From positions 1-64,000 of the forward strand of contig JAVKFY010000011.1 of NCBI GenBank assembly GCA_040223615.1: a stretch of DNA of 64,000 nucleotides, in the 5' to 3' direction. Source of the stretch: JAVKFY01 sp040223615 (lineage in GTDB: Bacteria; Pseudomonadota; Alphaproteobacteria; GCA-2731375). The notes beneath the pieces were generated by a model, which saw nothing but the letters and a program-made list of their open reading frames with translations, ran no database searches and had not been told where the DNA came from. The first letter of the stretch is position 1, and every line of letters starts with the position of its first letter. Made by a program: the position numbers and the translations under genes. Shown here piece after piece: positions 34,029-42,846 of the stretch.

Positions 34029-35027
34029 TCAGTCGCCGCCGCGCGGCGCCGGCGGCACCGCGCCGCCATTGCCGACCGGCCGGCCCGAACCGTTGGTGGC
34101 GCGGTCGCCGAAGGCCTCGCGGGCGATCTCGCCGATGCCGCCGATGGCGCCGATCACGCTGGCGGCCTCCAGCGGCATGAACAGGACCTTCTGGTTCGGC
34201 GAGCGGGCAATGGCACCCAGTTCCTCGACATATTTCTGGGCCACGAAATAGTTGATCGCGTTGATGTCACCGGCGGCGATCGCCTCCGACACCATGCGCG
34301 TCGCATTGGCCTCCGCCTCGGCCTCGCGCTCGCGCGCCTCGGCGTCGCGGAAGGCGGCCTCGCGGCGGCCCTCGGCCTCCAGGATGGCGGCCTGCTTCTC
34401 GCCCTCGGCGCGCAGGATCTCCGAGCTGCGCTCGCCCTCGGCCTCCAGGATCACCGCGCGCTTCTCACGCTCGGCCTTCATCTGGCGGGCCATCGAATCG
34501 ACCAGGTCGCGCGGTGGCGCGATGTCCTTGATCTCGATGCGGGTGACCTTGACGCCCCACGGCGTGGTCGCCTCGTCGACCACCATCAGCAGCCTGGCGT
34601 TGATCTCGTCGCGCTTGGACAGCAGTTCGTCCAGGTCCATCGAGCCCATCACGGTACGGATGTTGGTCATCGTCAGGTTCAGGATCGCGATCTCGAGCTG
34701 CGAGACCTCGTAGGCCGCCTTGGCCGCGTCCAGCACCTGGAAGAACACCACGCCGTCGACCGCCACCATGGCATTGTCCTTGGTGATGACCTCCTGGGTC
34801 GGCACGTCCAGGACCTGTTCCATCATGTTCATCTTGGCGCCGATGCGATCGACCACCGGCACGATCAGGTGCAGGCCCGGGCTCAGCGAACGGGTATAAC
34901 GGCCGAATCGCTCGACCGTGTACTCCATGCCCTGCGAGACCGCCTTGACGCCCATGATGACCAGGACGAAGGCCAGCACCACAACGATGATGACGAAGAT
35001 CGAGAAGCCACCGATCAGCTCTTCCAT
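34029..35027 (-). CDS. SPFH/band-7 (stomatin-like, paraslipin) protein
   Basis: The 332-residue protein begins with a membrane anchor (FSIFVIIVVVLAFVLVIMGV) followed by the SPFH domain (RFGRYTRSLSPGLHLIVPVV, VPTQEVITKDNAMVAVDGVV, LLSKRDEINARL) and a long glutamate/alanine-rich coiled coil (ILRAEGEKQAAILEAEGRRE) that drives oligomerisation. I choose ATG at 35027 because GGAGG lies 5 bases upstream; a second in-frame ATG at 35039 gives four more residues. Paired with NfeD downstream, it likely scaffolds membrane protein turnover. Confidence 0.93.
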   Translation of the reverse strand: MEELIGGFSIFVIIVVVLAFVLVIMGVKAVSQGMEYTVERFGRYTRSLSPGLHLIVPVVDRIGAKMNMMEQVLDVPTQEVITKDNAMVAVDGVVFFQVLDAAKAAYEVSQLEIAILNLTMTNIRTVMGSMDLDELLSKRDEINARLLMVVDEATTPWGVKVTRIEIKDIAPPRDLVDSMARQMKAEREKRAVILEAEGERSSEILRAEGEKQAAILEAEGRREAAFRDAEAREREAEAEANATRMVSEAIAAGDINAINYFVAQKYVEELGAIARSPNQKVLFMPLEAASVIGAIGGIGEIAREAFGDRATNGSGRPVGNGGAVPPAPRGGD

Positions 35028-35129
35028 GGCGTCCTCCATGCGGTCGAGAGGCGGAACGCCTCCGACTATGCCAACATGTTCGCGGGGAAGCCGATTTATG
35101 GCAACCGGACTTAGCGGAGCACGTCTCGG

Positions 35130-35621
35130 ATGAGCACCAGCAGCAGCCGCATCTTGGCCTTTCACCCGCCGAGCTACGGCGACCTGAAAACCGCCGTCCG
35201 GGCGCTGCTGCACGCGCTCGGCGGCGAAACCAAGGCCGCCGCGCAATGCCGGGTGGCGAAATCGACGCTGTCGGAGTACGGCAACCCGACCTACCCGGAT
35301 CGGCACATGCCGGTCGACGTGGTGCTGGCGCTGGAGAAGGCCGCCGGGGTGGCACCGGTCAGCGAGCACCTGGCGGCGACGCACGGTGCGATTCTGCTGA
35401 AACTGCCGCCGGTCGACGCGGCGCAGGAGTGGATGGGGCACATCACCAAGATCGGCAAGGAGGCCGGCGACGTGTTCCGCCACGCCGGCGAGTTCCTGGC
35501 CGACGACAACGAAATCGACGACAAGGAGGCCCCGATCCTGCTGCGCGAGGTCGACGAGCTGCTGATGGCGGCGGCGGAGATGCGCGCCGCGGTGATGAGC
35601 CGGATGGGAGATGGCGAGTAG
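35130..35621 (+). CDS. Orphan phage-CII-like (CP76) regulatory protein
   Basis: A 163-residue protein whose first hundred residues match the phage regulatory CII/CP76 pattern: DLKTAVRALLHALGGETKAA, CRVAKSTLSEYGNPT and HMPVDVVLALEKAAGVAPV form a helix-turn-helix. The second half (VDAAQEWMGHITKIGKEAGD, EAPILLREVDELLMAAAEMR) is alpha-helical, charged and probably a coiled-coil or dimer part. No phage integrase, structural or other prophage gene is nearby, and codon use matches neighbours, so it looks like a domesticated regulator. It is divergent from the SPFH gene with about 100 bases between them. Confidence 0.8.
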   Translation: MSTSSSRILAFHPPSYGDLKTAVRALLHALGGETKAAAQCRVAKSTLSEYGNPTYPDRHMPVDVVLALEKAAGVAPVSEHLAATHGAILLKLPPVDAAQEWMGHITKIGKEAGDVFRHAGEFLADDNEIDDKEAPILLREVDELLMAAAEMRAAVMSRMGDGE

Positions 35622-35651
35622 CGCGGCATCGCCGCTGACGACCCGATCCGG

Positions 35652-36565
35652 CTACTCGGGTAAACCCGCTTTGCGCAGCCCGTCAATCAACCTTCGGTAG
35701 GTTTCGATCGCGACAGGCTCCTTGCCGGCAACCTGATTGCCGTACCGGGTCAGGCCGATACCAGGCTGCATCTGCTGCAGAGTCTCAATTGCCGACTTGG
35801 CTTTCTCGACCTGTCCCAAGTGGGCGTTGGCGCTGGCCAACACGGCATAGTTATGCGGGTCGATAATCGCGTGTCCTCCAGGCCCGGCGGCAGCGCGGCG
35901 TCCGCCGTTGTCGACCACGGCAATACAAGCCACGCGGCGACGCCCGCTACGCAGACCAGTAGCGCCATGCCGGCGGCCATCACCAACCGCGATGGCGATC
36001 GCGTCCGCTTCGAGTTGCGGGTATTTCGATCGCCGACGCTATCTGGCGCGTAGCGGAACGCCCGCACCGGACGCGCGATGTTCTTAACCTCGACCTCGCC
36101 AAGGTCTTCCAGTTGCAGATCCACCTGATCGCGTACCTGGTCGCGCGCGGCGCGACTCAGGACGATACCCCCGGCCTCCGCCAGCCCCTCCAGCCGGGCC
36201 GCGACGTTGACGCCGTTGCCGAGCAGGTCGGCTCCCTCGGTGATCACGTCGCCAACGTTGATCCCGACACGGAACTCGATGCGGCGTAACGGCTCAACAT
36301 CCCGGTTGCGTTCGCCCATGCCGGCCTGCATTGCGATGGCGCAGCGCAAGGCATCAACGGCACTTGGAAATTCCAGCAGCAGACTGTCGCCGGCGGTGTT
36401 CGCGACCCGACCGCCATGCTTGGCGAGTAGCGGGTCGATCAGTTCGTCCCTATGGGCTCGAAGAGCGGCAACCGTTGCCTCCTCGTTCACCCCCACAAGG
36501 CGGGAATATCCGGCCACGTCGGCCGCCACGATCGCGGCCAGTCTTCGTTGCGGGCGCTCCGTCAT
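35652..36565 (-). pseudogene. Decayed class III adenylate cyclase gene (internal deletion and frameshift)
   Basis: From ATG 36565 an intact cyclase domain is read: RRLAAIVAADVAGYSRLVG with metal Asp15, HGGRVANTAGDSLLLEFPSA with the second Asp, INVGDVITEGADLLGNGVNV and NVAARLEGLAEAGG, then a membrane helix near residues 195-215. About 230 residues in, the frame changes: the sequence after LPPGLEDTR is meaningless in the first frame. In another frame (35652-35933) it continues DPHNYAVLASANAHLGQVEK and ends LIDGLRKAGLPE, the standard tail of TPR-containing cyclases. The TPR and TolB-like middle expected in this family is missing. So a deletion plus frameshift joins head and tail. A truncated but active cyclase fragment of about 215-270 residues could still be made. 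Confidence 0.8.
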
Positions 36566-36619
36566 GGCCGAAGTCTAACCATCGGACCCGTCGGCAGGTA
36601 ACCACCAGCTTGCACGGGA

Positions 36620-37147
36620 TCAGAGGGTTTCCCTGTTGAACTCTCGACCCGGGCCGCCTGCCTCATGCCTGAGCAGCCAGGCCTTGCGCTCCAGTCCGCC
36701 GGCGTAGCCGGTCAGCGTGCCGTCGCTGCCGACCAGGCGGTGGCAGGGAACCAGGATCGCCAGCGGGTTCTGGCCATTGGCGTGGCCGACGGCGCGCGGC
36801 GCCTTGGGCCGGCCGATCTCGCTCGCGACCTGGCCATAGGTCTTGGTATGCCCCGGCGCGATCCGGCGCAGCGCATCCCAGATTCGGACCTGAAAGTCGG
36901 TGCCGCGCGGGGCGGCCGGCAGCGCGTCGAGCGCCGCCGGATCGCCCGCGAAATAAGCCGCGAAGGCGCCCGCCACCGCCGGCGGTACCGGGCCAGTGGA
37001 CGGCCGGGCGTTGCCGTGGTGGCGGCGCAGGTGACCGGCCACCCGGTCCTCGCAGCCCTCGAACTCGGCGATCACCGGCACGCCGTCGTCGTCGACCAGC
37101 AGCAGATCGCCGATCGGCGTCGACAGGCGCGAGCAGGTCAGCGCCAC
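36620..37147 (-). CDS. ogt: Methylated-DNA--protein-cysteine S-methyltransferase
   Basis: The 175-residue suicide repair protein removes O6-methylguanine and O4-methylthymine lesions. The acceptor cysteine is in ILVPCHRLVGSDGTLTGYA, preceded by the DNA-binding TYGQVASEIGRPKAPRAVGH; the N-terminal ribonuclease-H-like half is present. Lengths fit Ogt/AGT rather than the Ada fusion. The start is GTG at 37147, 10 bases after the peroxiredoxin stop, so the two form a small repair and protection operon on the minus strand. Confidence 0.95.
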   Translation of the reverse strand: MALTCSRLSTPIGDLLLVDDDGVPVIAEFEGCEDRVAGHLRRHHGNARPSTGPVPPAVAGAFAAYFAGDPAALDALPAAPRGTDFQVRIWDALRRIAPGHTKTYGQVASEIGRPKAPRAVGHANGQNPLAILVPCHRLVGSDGTLTGYAGGLERKAWLLRHEAGGPGREFNRETL

Positions 37148-37157
37148 GGCGCGTGAG

Positions 37158-37643
37158 CTAGAGCGACTTCAGCATCGCCTCGGCGCCGCTGGCCTCGGCC
37201 TCGCCCGGGTTCGGCTCGACGTTGATCGCCTTGACCGTGCCGTCCTCGACCAGCATCGAGAAGCGGGTGGCGCGCACGCCCATGCCGCGCGCGGTCAGGT
37301 CGAGGTCGAGACCCAGCGCCTTGGCGTAATCGGCGGAGCCGTCGGCCAGCATCATCACCTTGTCGCCGGCACCCTGCTCTTTGCCCCAGGCGCCCATGAC
37401 GAAGGCGTCGTTGACCGACATGCAGGCGATGGTGTCGACGCCCTTGGCCTTCAGCGCCTCGGCGCTCTGCACGTAGCCCGGCACATGCTTGGCCGAGCAG
37501 GTCGGGGTGAACGCGCCCGGCAGGCCGAACAGCACCACCTTCTTGCCCTTGAACAGCTCGTCGGAGCTGACCGGCTTCGGGCCCTCGGCCGTCATCGTCA
37601 TGAAGCCGCCGCTGGGCACCTTGTCACCAACACTTATCGCCAT
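37158..37643 (-). CDS. Peroxiredoxin (Prx5/redoxin type)
   Basis: The 161-residue thiol peroxidase reduces hydroperoxides. It has the Prx5 signature VVLFGLPGAFTPTCSAKHVP with the peroxidatic cysteine near residue 48, IACMSVNDAFVMGAWG and a C-terminal NVEPNPGEAEASGAEAMLKS. I use ATG at 37643, which has GGAGGGAC upstream and gives MAISVGDKVPSG, the usual start; an earlier start would add 14 residues. It precedes ogt. A perfect GC-rich hairpin between the chemoreceptor stop and this gene separates the transcripts. Confidence 0.95.
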   Translation of the reverse strand: MAISVGDKVPSGGFMTMTAEGPKPVSSDELFKGKKVVLFGLPGAFTPTCSAKHVPGYVQSAEALKAKGVDTIACMSVNDAFVMGAWGKEQGAGDKVMMLADGSADYAKALGLDLDLTARGMGVRATRFSMLVEDGTVKAINVEPNPGEAEASGAEAMLKSL

Positions 37644-37671
37644 CGTCCTGTCCCTCCGTTCGCAAGCCACC

Positions 37672-37694
37672 GGGGCGGCCAACACGGCCGCCCC
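37672..37694 (-). terminator. GC-rich hairpin after the second chemoreceptor gene
   Basis: GGGGCGGCC (37672-37680) and GGCCGCCCC (37686-37694) form a perfect 9-bp stem with a five-base loop, between the minus-strand chemoreceptor stop and the peroxiredoxin start. There is no following T run, so it may be a weak or assisted terminator. Confidence 0.45.
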
Positions 37695-37737
37695 GTTTCG
37701 TTTCGGCTTATATCCTGACCGGAGCGGACTTGGAAGC

Positions 37738-39786
37738 TCAGGCAGCGCGGACCTTCTGCAGGAATTCCGCGACCTCGGTGTTCAGCTTGGTCGCCTGCTG
37801 CGCCATCTCCGAGGCCGCTTCCAGCACCTCCGCCGAGGCGGCGCCGGTTTCCGACGCGGCCTGGCTGACCTGAGTGATGCTCGAGTCGACCTGTTGCGTA
37901 CCCTGCGCCGCCTGTTGCACCGAAGTGGCGATCTCGCCGGTCGCGGCGCCCTGCTCCTCCACGGCGGCCGCGATCATCGACGCGATCTCGTTGATCTTGC
38001 TGATCGTTTCCGAGACGCCCGAAATTGCGCCAACGGCGTCCTGCGTCGCGGTCTGGATCGAACCGACCTGGCTGGCGATCTCGCCGGTGGCATTGGCGGT
38101 CTGGCTTGCCAGGTTCTTCACCTCCGACGCAACCACGGCGAAGCCCTTGCCGGCATCGCCGGCGCGCGCCGCCTCGATGGTGGCATTCAGCGCCAGCAGG
38201 TTGGTCTGCTCGGCGATGTCATTGATCAGCTTCACCACCTCGCCGATGCGCTGCGAGTTGTCGGACAGCGCCTGCATCTGGACGCTGAGCCGCTCTGCCT
38301 CGTCGACGGCGGCGCCCGCGATGGTGGTCGACTCGGCCACCTGGCGGCTGATCTCCTGCACCGAGGCCGACATCTCCTCGGTCGCCGAGGCGACGCTCTG
38401 GACGTTGGCGGTCGCCTGCTGCGAAGCCGCCGCTACGGTGTTCGCCTGGCTCGACGTCTCCTCGGAGATCGAGGTCATCGAGCCGGCGGTGGACTGCATC
38501 TCGGTCGCCGCAGCCGAGACGCCGTCGACGATGCTGCCGATGCTGGCCTCAAAACCGTTGGCCAGATCCTGCATGGCACGTTTCTTTTCCGCCTCGGCGC
38601 GTCGCTTCTGCTCCTCGGCCTCCGCCTCCAGGCGCTTGTTCTGTTCCGCGTTCTCCTTGAACACCTGCACCGCACCGGCCATCTCGCCGATCTCGTCGCC
38701 ACGGCCCTGTGCCGGCACGTCGACATCGAGGTCACCGTCGGCCAGGCGGCCCATGGCGCTGGTCATGGCGCGCACCGGATTGGCGATCGCCGAGCTCAGC
38801 AGCCAGGCCAGGCCGATGCCGGCGATTAGCCCGAGGATCGCGCCAATCAGCAGTTCGGTCTCGGCCAGGTTGACCTCGCCACGCGTGCGCTCGCGGATCG
38901 TCGCCTCGATCTTCGCGATCTCGGATTGAAGATGCTCCGCCGCCTTGGTCACCGTCGCCGCGGCCTCGGCCATCTCGCCGTTGACCAGCTTGTCGATCGC
39001 GACCTCGTCGTCATGCACCTTGTGGAAGACTTCCTTGTACTCCGCCAGCAAGGTTTGGACTTCCTGGAACAGCTCACGCTCGTGCGGCGTGCGCAGCGAC
39101 CTTTCCAGCGCGGTCATCGCCGTCGCAATCTCGGCATACTCGCCCTCGGCCTTGGCACCGAACGACTCGTCGTGCCGGCCGATGAAGATGTTGGCGTAGA
39201 GCCGGGCCAGCAGCGCATGCTCACGCACTGCGACGGCACGCGTCACCGCCTCGGCATTGCCCTCGCGCCGGGCTTCTTCAACGATCTCGTCGAGGTCCTC
39301 GACGATCTTGATGCCGTTCGGCTCAAGCTTGTCGTTGACCAGACTGCGAAACTCCTGATCCAGCGCTTCGGCCTTGTCGAAATCCTTCATGTAGATCGCG
39401 AGCGCCGATTGCATCTTCTCGATGTCGGCACGGTGCGACTCATCGGCGAGATGGTCCAGCGCCTGCGTCATCAAGGCGTCCAGCTGCGTGCTGATTTCTC
39501 GAACCTTCGTCGCCTGCTGCGCGTCGCCGGTATGGGCGAATTCGCGGGCATGGACGTTGAGCTTCAGGAAGGCAGACTCGATACGAGCCGTGATCGCCGC
39601 CTCTTCGGCCGTCTCGGCGAATTCCTCCACCTCATGGCCAACAGTGACGAAGCCGAAGAAGCCGAAGGCCGATACCGACAGGAGAATCGCCAGAACCAGG
39701 CCAAATCCACCCAGGATCTTCACCCTGATCTTCAGGTCAGTAACAGCCTGGAAGAAGCCGGTCGCGTTGCGCATTGAACTCACCAT
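37738..39786 (-). CDS. Methyl-accepting chemotaxis protein with helical-bundle sensor
   Basis: About 682 residues: one membrane helix at the N-terminus (KILGGFGLVLAILLSVSAFG), a long alpha-helical periplasmic region of roughly 300 residues with many Glu/Lys/Ala heptads (a double four-helix-bundle type sensor such as HBM), a second membrane helix (LIGAILGLIAGIGLAWLL), HAMP and the signalling coiled coil. The tip is conserved (EQTNLLALNATIEAARAGDA). ATG at 39786 is chosen because GGAAGGG lies 9 bases upstream; alternatives are 39795 and 39816. Its sensor differs from the one at 6837, so the organism has at least two unrelated inputs here. Ligand unknown. Confidence 0.92.
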   Translation of the reverse strand: MVSSMRNATGFFQAVTDLKIRVKILGGFGLVLAILLSVSAFGFFGFVTVGHEVEEFAETAEEAAITARIESAFLKLNVHAREFAHTGDAQQATKVREISTQLDALMTQALDHLADESHRADIEKMQSALAIYMKDFDKAEALDQEFRSLVNDKLEPNGIKIVEDLDEIVEEARREGNAEAVTRAVAVREHALLARLYANIFIGRHDESFGAKAEGEYAEIATAMTALERSLRTPHERELFQEVQTLLAEYKEVFHKVHDDEVAIDKLVNGEMAEAAATVTKAAEHLQSEIAKIEATIRERTRGEVNLAETELLIGAILGLIAGIGLAWLLSSAIANPVRAMTSAMGRLADGDLDVDVPAQGRGDEIGEMAGAVQVFKENAEQNKRLEAEAEEQKRRAEAEKKRAMQDLANGFEASIGSIVDGVSAAATEMQSTAGSMTSISEETSSQANTVAAASQQATANVQSVASATEEMSASVQEISRQVAESTTIAGAAVDEAERLSVQMQALSDNSQRIGEVVKLINDIAEQTNLLALNATIEAARAGDAGKGFAVVASEVKNLASQTANATGEIASQVGSIQTATQDAVGAISGVSETISKINEIASMIAAAVEEQGAATGEIATSVQQAAQGTQQVDSSITQVSQAASETGAASAEVLEAASEMAQQATKLNTEVAEFLQKVRAA

Positions 39787-40107
39787 TTCACTCATCCCTT
39801 CCGAACAGACGCGCATGCCGGCGCACCTGCGAGCAGTTGCTTGGAGGCGGCGGGAATCCCGCCAATGAAATTGAGCGAAACGCTTGGGTCGGTACCGGGA
39901 ATGGGTCCGAATATGTCTGAGCGGCACATGGTGTTACTCCCCCACCAAACTGCGCGCCGAGGCGACCCCAACCCGACGCACGTGCGTTTCGAGGGGAAGA
40001 GTGCACCTGCACTCCTAAACAATGGGTGAAAACGACCACCTATTTTCAGGATTAGTGCGCGCGCCGGCATGAAGGCCGAGCCGCGACCGCACGGTGCCGG
40101 CGGCCGA
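39787..40107. other. Intergenic region between the chemoreceptor and SpoU methyltransferase genes
   Basis: The 321 bases hold no credible gene. Three dyads are visible: GGCGGG-AAT-CCCGCC (39849-39863), the 12-base palindrome ACGCACGTGCGT (39976-39987) and GAGTGCA-CC-TGCACTC (39999-40014). The AT-rich stretch around 40015-40060 probably carries the chemoreceptor promoter. I see no sigma-factor match I would trust. Confidence 0.4.
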
Positions 40108-40638
40108 TCAGTCGGATTTGGTGCGGATCACCGGGCCGCCGTGGATGTGGGGCGGGCGCGGTTCGGGCTTGGCCAGGGTGGAGACCGGGCGCTCGGCGAA
40201 GCGGCCAAGATTGAGGGTGCGGTCGTACATGACGATGGCGCCGGCGACGCCGACGTTGATGCAGAAGGACGTCGGGATCTTCACGGTGAAGTCGCAGCGT
40301 TCGACCATCTCGTCCGACAGGTTGCCGCGCTCCGGCCCGAACACGTAGGCGGCACGCACCGGGTGGGCGAAGCTCGGCAGCTCGACCGCCTCGTCGAGCA
40401 GTTCCACGCCGACCAGCTTGCAGTCCTTGGGCAGCTGCATCTCGGCCGCGCTGTCGAAAGCGTAGAACGGCATCTGGTCGGGCGCGTGGGAGGTGTCGGA
40501 TTGGCCGCCGCGCTGGCTGTAGGCGGCGTCGACCGTGAACAGGAAGCCGGCGCCGAAGGCGTGCGCCGAGCGAAACAGGTTGCCGGCGTTCATCGGCTTG
40601 CTTAAACGTTCAACGCCGATGCCGAAATAGCCGCGCAT
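40108..40638 (-). CDS. TrmH/SpoU-family RNA 2'-O-methyltransferase
   Basis: A 176-residue SPOUT-fold methyltransferase. The three family motifs are present but somewhat divergent: PMNAGNLFRSAHAFGAGFLF, AYVFGPERGNLSDEMVERCD and IPTSFCINVGVAGAIVMYD. It is likely to methylate a tRNA or rRNA ribose; which one cannot be read. ATG at 40638 is chosen for GGAAGGGG just upstream; earlier in-frame starts at 40656 and 40692 would overlap the divergent asparaginase gene, whose ATG is at 40674. That leaves only 35 bases between the two start codons. Confidence 0.85.
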   Translation of the reverse strand: MRGYFGIGVERLSKPMNAGNLFRSAHAFGAGFLFTVDAAYSQRGGQSDTSHAPDQMPFYAFDSAAEMQLPKDCKLVGVELLDEAVELPSFAHPVRAAYVFGPERGNLSDEMVERCDFTVKIPTSFCINVGVAGAIVMYDRTLNLGRFAERPVSTLAKPEPRPPHIHGGPVIRTKSD

Positions 40639-40673
40639 CGCCCCTTCCAGAACCATTCGAGAACCAGCCGACC

Positions 40674-41723
40674 ATGGCAATCGAAGACGCATTCGGCAAG
40701 CCCGGCGACGATCCGATCGTGGTCGCGATCACCCGGGGCAAGCTGGTGGAAAGCCACCACCTTGTCGACCTGGCGGTGGTCGACGCCGATGGCGGGCTGG
40801 TCGGCGGCTGGGGCGCGGTCGATCATCCGGTCTATCCGCGCTCCGCCTGCAAGCCGCTGCAGGCGCTGCCGCTGGTGGAATCGGGCGCGGCCGATGCCTT
40901 CGGGCTGGAAGCGAAGCATCTGGCCCTGGCGTGCGCCAGCCATGCCGGCGAGCCGGTACATGTCGACACTGTGCTGGCCTGGCTAGAGAAGATCGGCCTG
41001 TCCGACGACAATCTGGAATGCGGCGCGCACTATCCGCGCAACGAGGCGGTGTTCCGCGCCCTGGTGAAAAGCGGCGACGAACTGCGCCAGGCGCACAGCA
41101 ACTGCTCCGGCAAGCACACCGGCATGCTCACCACCGCGATTCACCTGGGCGAGCCCACCGCCGGCTACATCCGCGCCGACCATCCCGTTCAGCGGCGGAT
41201 TCGCGCGGTGCTGGGCGAACTCTGCGGCGCCGACCTGGAGGATGCCGAACACGGCATCGACGGCTGCGGCATCCCCACCATTCCGATCAACCTGCGCGCG
41301 CTGGCCCTCGGCATCACCCGGCTGGCGACGCCGACGACCCTGGCCCCGGCCCGCGCCGCGGCGTGCAACCGCATCACGAGCGCGATGCTGGCCGAGCCGT
41401 ACATGGTGGCGGGACGGGATCGCGCCTGCACCGCGATCATGCGCGCCGCCGCGGGCGATGCGATCGCCAAGACCGGCGCGGAGGGTGTCTACATGGCCGC
41501 CCTGCCCGGCCGCGGCATCGGGTTGGCCTTGAAGGCGCGCGACGGCGCCGGGCGGGCGGCGGAGGTCGCCTGCGTCACCGCGCTGCGCCACCTGGGCGGC
41601 CTGCCGGAGACCGTGGCCGACAACGCGGTGGCGGCGATCCTCGATACCCGGCTGCACAATGTCGTCGGCTTGCCGGTCGGCGACATGCACGCGCAAGGCT
41701 GGGCCGACCGCGCCGGCTTCTGA
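40674..41723 (+). CDS. L-asparaginase, Rhizobium (type 3) family
   Basis: The 349-residue protein belongs to the Rhizobium etli-type asparaginases (Pfam Asparaginase_II), unrelated in sequence to the E. coli enzymes. It keeps the zinc- and substrate-site motifs: YPRSACKPLQALPLVESG, HSNCSGKHTGMLTTAIHLG and IDGCGIPTIPI. These supply the two cysteines, the lysine and aspartate known to be critical in ReAV-type enzymes. It hydrolyses asparagine to aspartate and ammonia in the cytoplasm. Divergent from the RNA methyltransferase gene with a very short gap. Confidence 0.9.
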   Translation: MAIEDAFGKPGDDPIVVAITRGKLVESHHLVDLAVVDADGGLVGGWGAVDHPVYPRSACKPLQALPLVESGAADAFGLEAKHLALACASHAGEPVHVDTVLAWLEKIGLSDDNLECGAHYPRNEAVFRALVKSGDELRQAHSNCSGKHTGMLTTAIHLGEPTAGYIRADHPVQRRIRAVLGELCGADLEDAEHGIDGCGIPTIPINLRALALGITRLATPTTLAPARAAACNRITSAMLAEPYMVAGRDRACTAIMRAAAGDAIAKTGAEGVYMAALPGRGIGLALKARDGAGRAAEVACVTALRHLGGLPETVADNAVAAILDTRLHNVVGLPVGDMHAQGWADRAGF

Positions 41724-41802
41724 ACCGAGTGTCGCCCCGGGCGGCGCGCGCAGCACATAGACCCGGGGTCCGTGTCGATGGCAGGCTCTGGCCTCGACGT
41801 GG

Positions 41803-41823
41803 ACCCCGGCTCGAGGCCGGGGT
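41803..41823. repeat. GC-rich intergenic hairpin
   Basis: ACCCCGGC (41803-41810) and GCCGGGGT (41816-41823) form a perfect 8-bp stem, inside a wider imperfect dyad starting near 41761 (ACCCGGGGTCC with GGACCCCGG). The word ACCCCGGCTCGAGGCCGGGG is a kind of short palindrome common in GC-rich alphaproteobacterial intergenic DNA. It lies between the asparaginase and quinone-oxidoreductase genes. Confidence 0.5.
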
Positions 41824-41858
41824 GACGGGCGGATGAAACGAAAAGGGAGGCGACGGCG

Positions 41859-42836
41859 ATGAAAGCGATGCTGTGCAAGGAATACGGGCCGCCGGAGAGC
41901 CTGAGCCTGGACGACGCGCCCTCGCCCACGATCGGCGACGAGGAGGTGCGGCTGGCGGTGCGCGCGGCGGGCGTCAACTTCCCCGACATCCTGATGATCC
42001 AAGGCAAGTACCAGTTCAAGCCCGACTTCCCGTTCGCGCCGGGGGCGGAGGCCGCCGGCGACGTGCTCGAGGTCGGCGCCAAGGTGCAGGGCATCAAGGC
42101 CGGCGACCGGGTAATCGCGATGACCGGGCACGGCGCCTTCGCCGAGGAGGTCTCGGCGCCGGCGCGGAAATGCCTGCCGCTGCCCGACGACATGGACTAC
42201 GTGGTCGGCGCCGGGCTGGCGCTGACCTACGGCACCAGCGCCTTCGCCCTGATCCAGCGCGCCGCGCTGAAGCCGGGCGAGACGCTGCTGGTGCATGGCG
42301 CGGCGGGCGGCGTCGGCCTGTCGGCGGTGGAAATCGGCAAGGCGATGGGCGCGACGGTGATCGCGACCGCCAGCACCGACGAGAAGCTGCAGGTCGCCAA
42401 GGACCATGGCGCCGACCATCTGATCAACTATGCCGACGGCGCGTTCAAGGACGAGGTGAAGGAGCTGACCGGCGGCAAGGGCGCGGACGTGATCTACGAC
42501 CCCGTCGGCGGCGACGTGTTCGACCAGTCGCTGCGCTGCATCAACTGGGACGGCCGGCTGCTGGTGATCGGATTTGCCGGCGGGCGCATCCCCTCGGCGC
42601 CGGCGAACCTGGCGCTGCTGAAGAACTGCTCGATCGTCGGCGTGTTCTGGGGCGCCTGGACCGAGCGCGAGCCGGCCGCCAACCGGGCCAATTTCGAGCG
42701 TATCTTCCAGTGGTGCCGCGAGGGGACGCTGAAGCCCCACGTCTCGCATACCTTCCCGCTGGCGCAGGTGCCTGACGCGCTCTACGCGCTGATCGAGCGC
42801 AAGGTCACCGGCAAGGCGGTGATCAAGGTCAGTTGA
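41859..42836 (+). CDS. NADPH:quinone oxidoreductase family protein (zinc-independent MDR)
   Basis: The 325-residue protein is a medium-chain dehydrogenase/reductase of the quinone-oxidoreductase branch. It has GVNFPDILMIQGKYQFKPDF at the N-terminal half, the nucleotide motif VHGAAGGVGLSAVEIGKAMG and YADGAFKDEVKELTGGKGAD in the second half, with no zinc-ligand cysteine cluster. It is expected to reduce quinones or alpha,beta-unsaturated carbonyls with NADPH. AAGGGAGG precedes ATG 41859. A methyltransferase gene follows 10 bases downstream. Confidence 0.92.
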   Translation: MKAMLCKEYGPPESLSLDDAPSPTIGDEEVRLAVRAAGVNFPDILMIQGKYQFKPDFPFAPGAEAAGDVLEVGAKVQGIKAGDRVIAMTGHGAFAEEVSAPARKCLPLPDDMDYVVGAGLALTYGTSAFALIQRAALKPGETLLVHGAAGGVGLSAVEIGKAMGATVIATASTDEKLQVAKDHGADHLINYADGAFKDEVKELTGGKGADVIYDPVGGDVFDQSLRCINWDGRLLVIGFAGGRIPSAPANLALLKNCSIVGVFWGAWTEREPAANRANFERIFQWCREGTLKPHVSHTFPLAQVPDALYALIERKVTGKAVIKVS

Positions 42837-42846
42837 GCAAGCTCCG

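Noticed and set aside
39841..40029. 62-codon plus-strand ORF in the gap upstream of the second chemoreceptor gene
   Set aside because: No ribosome site and no recognisable sequence; occupied by dyads and probable promoter.
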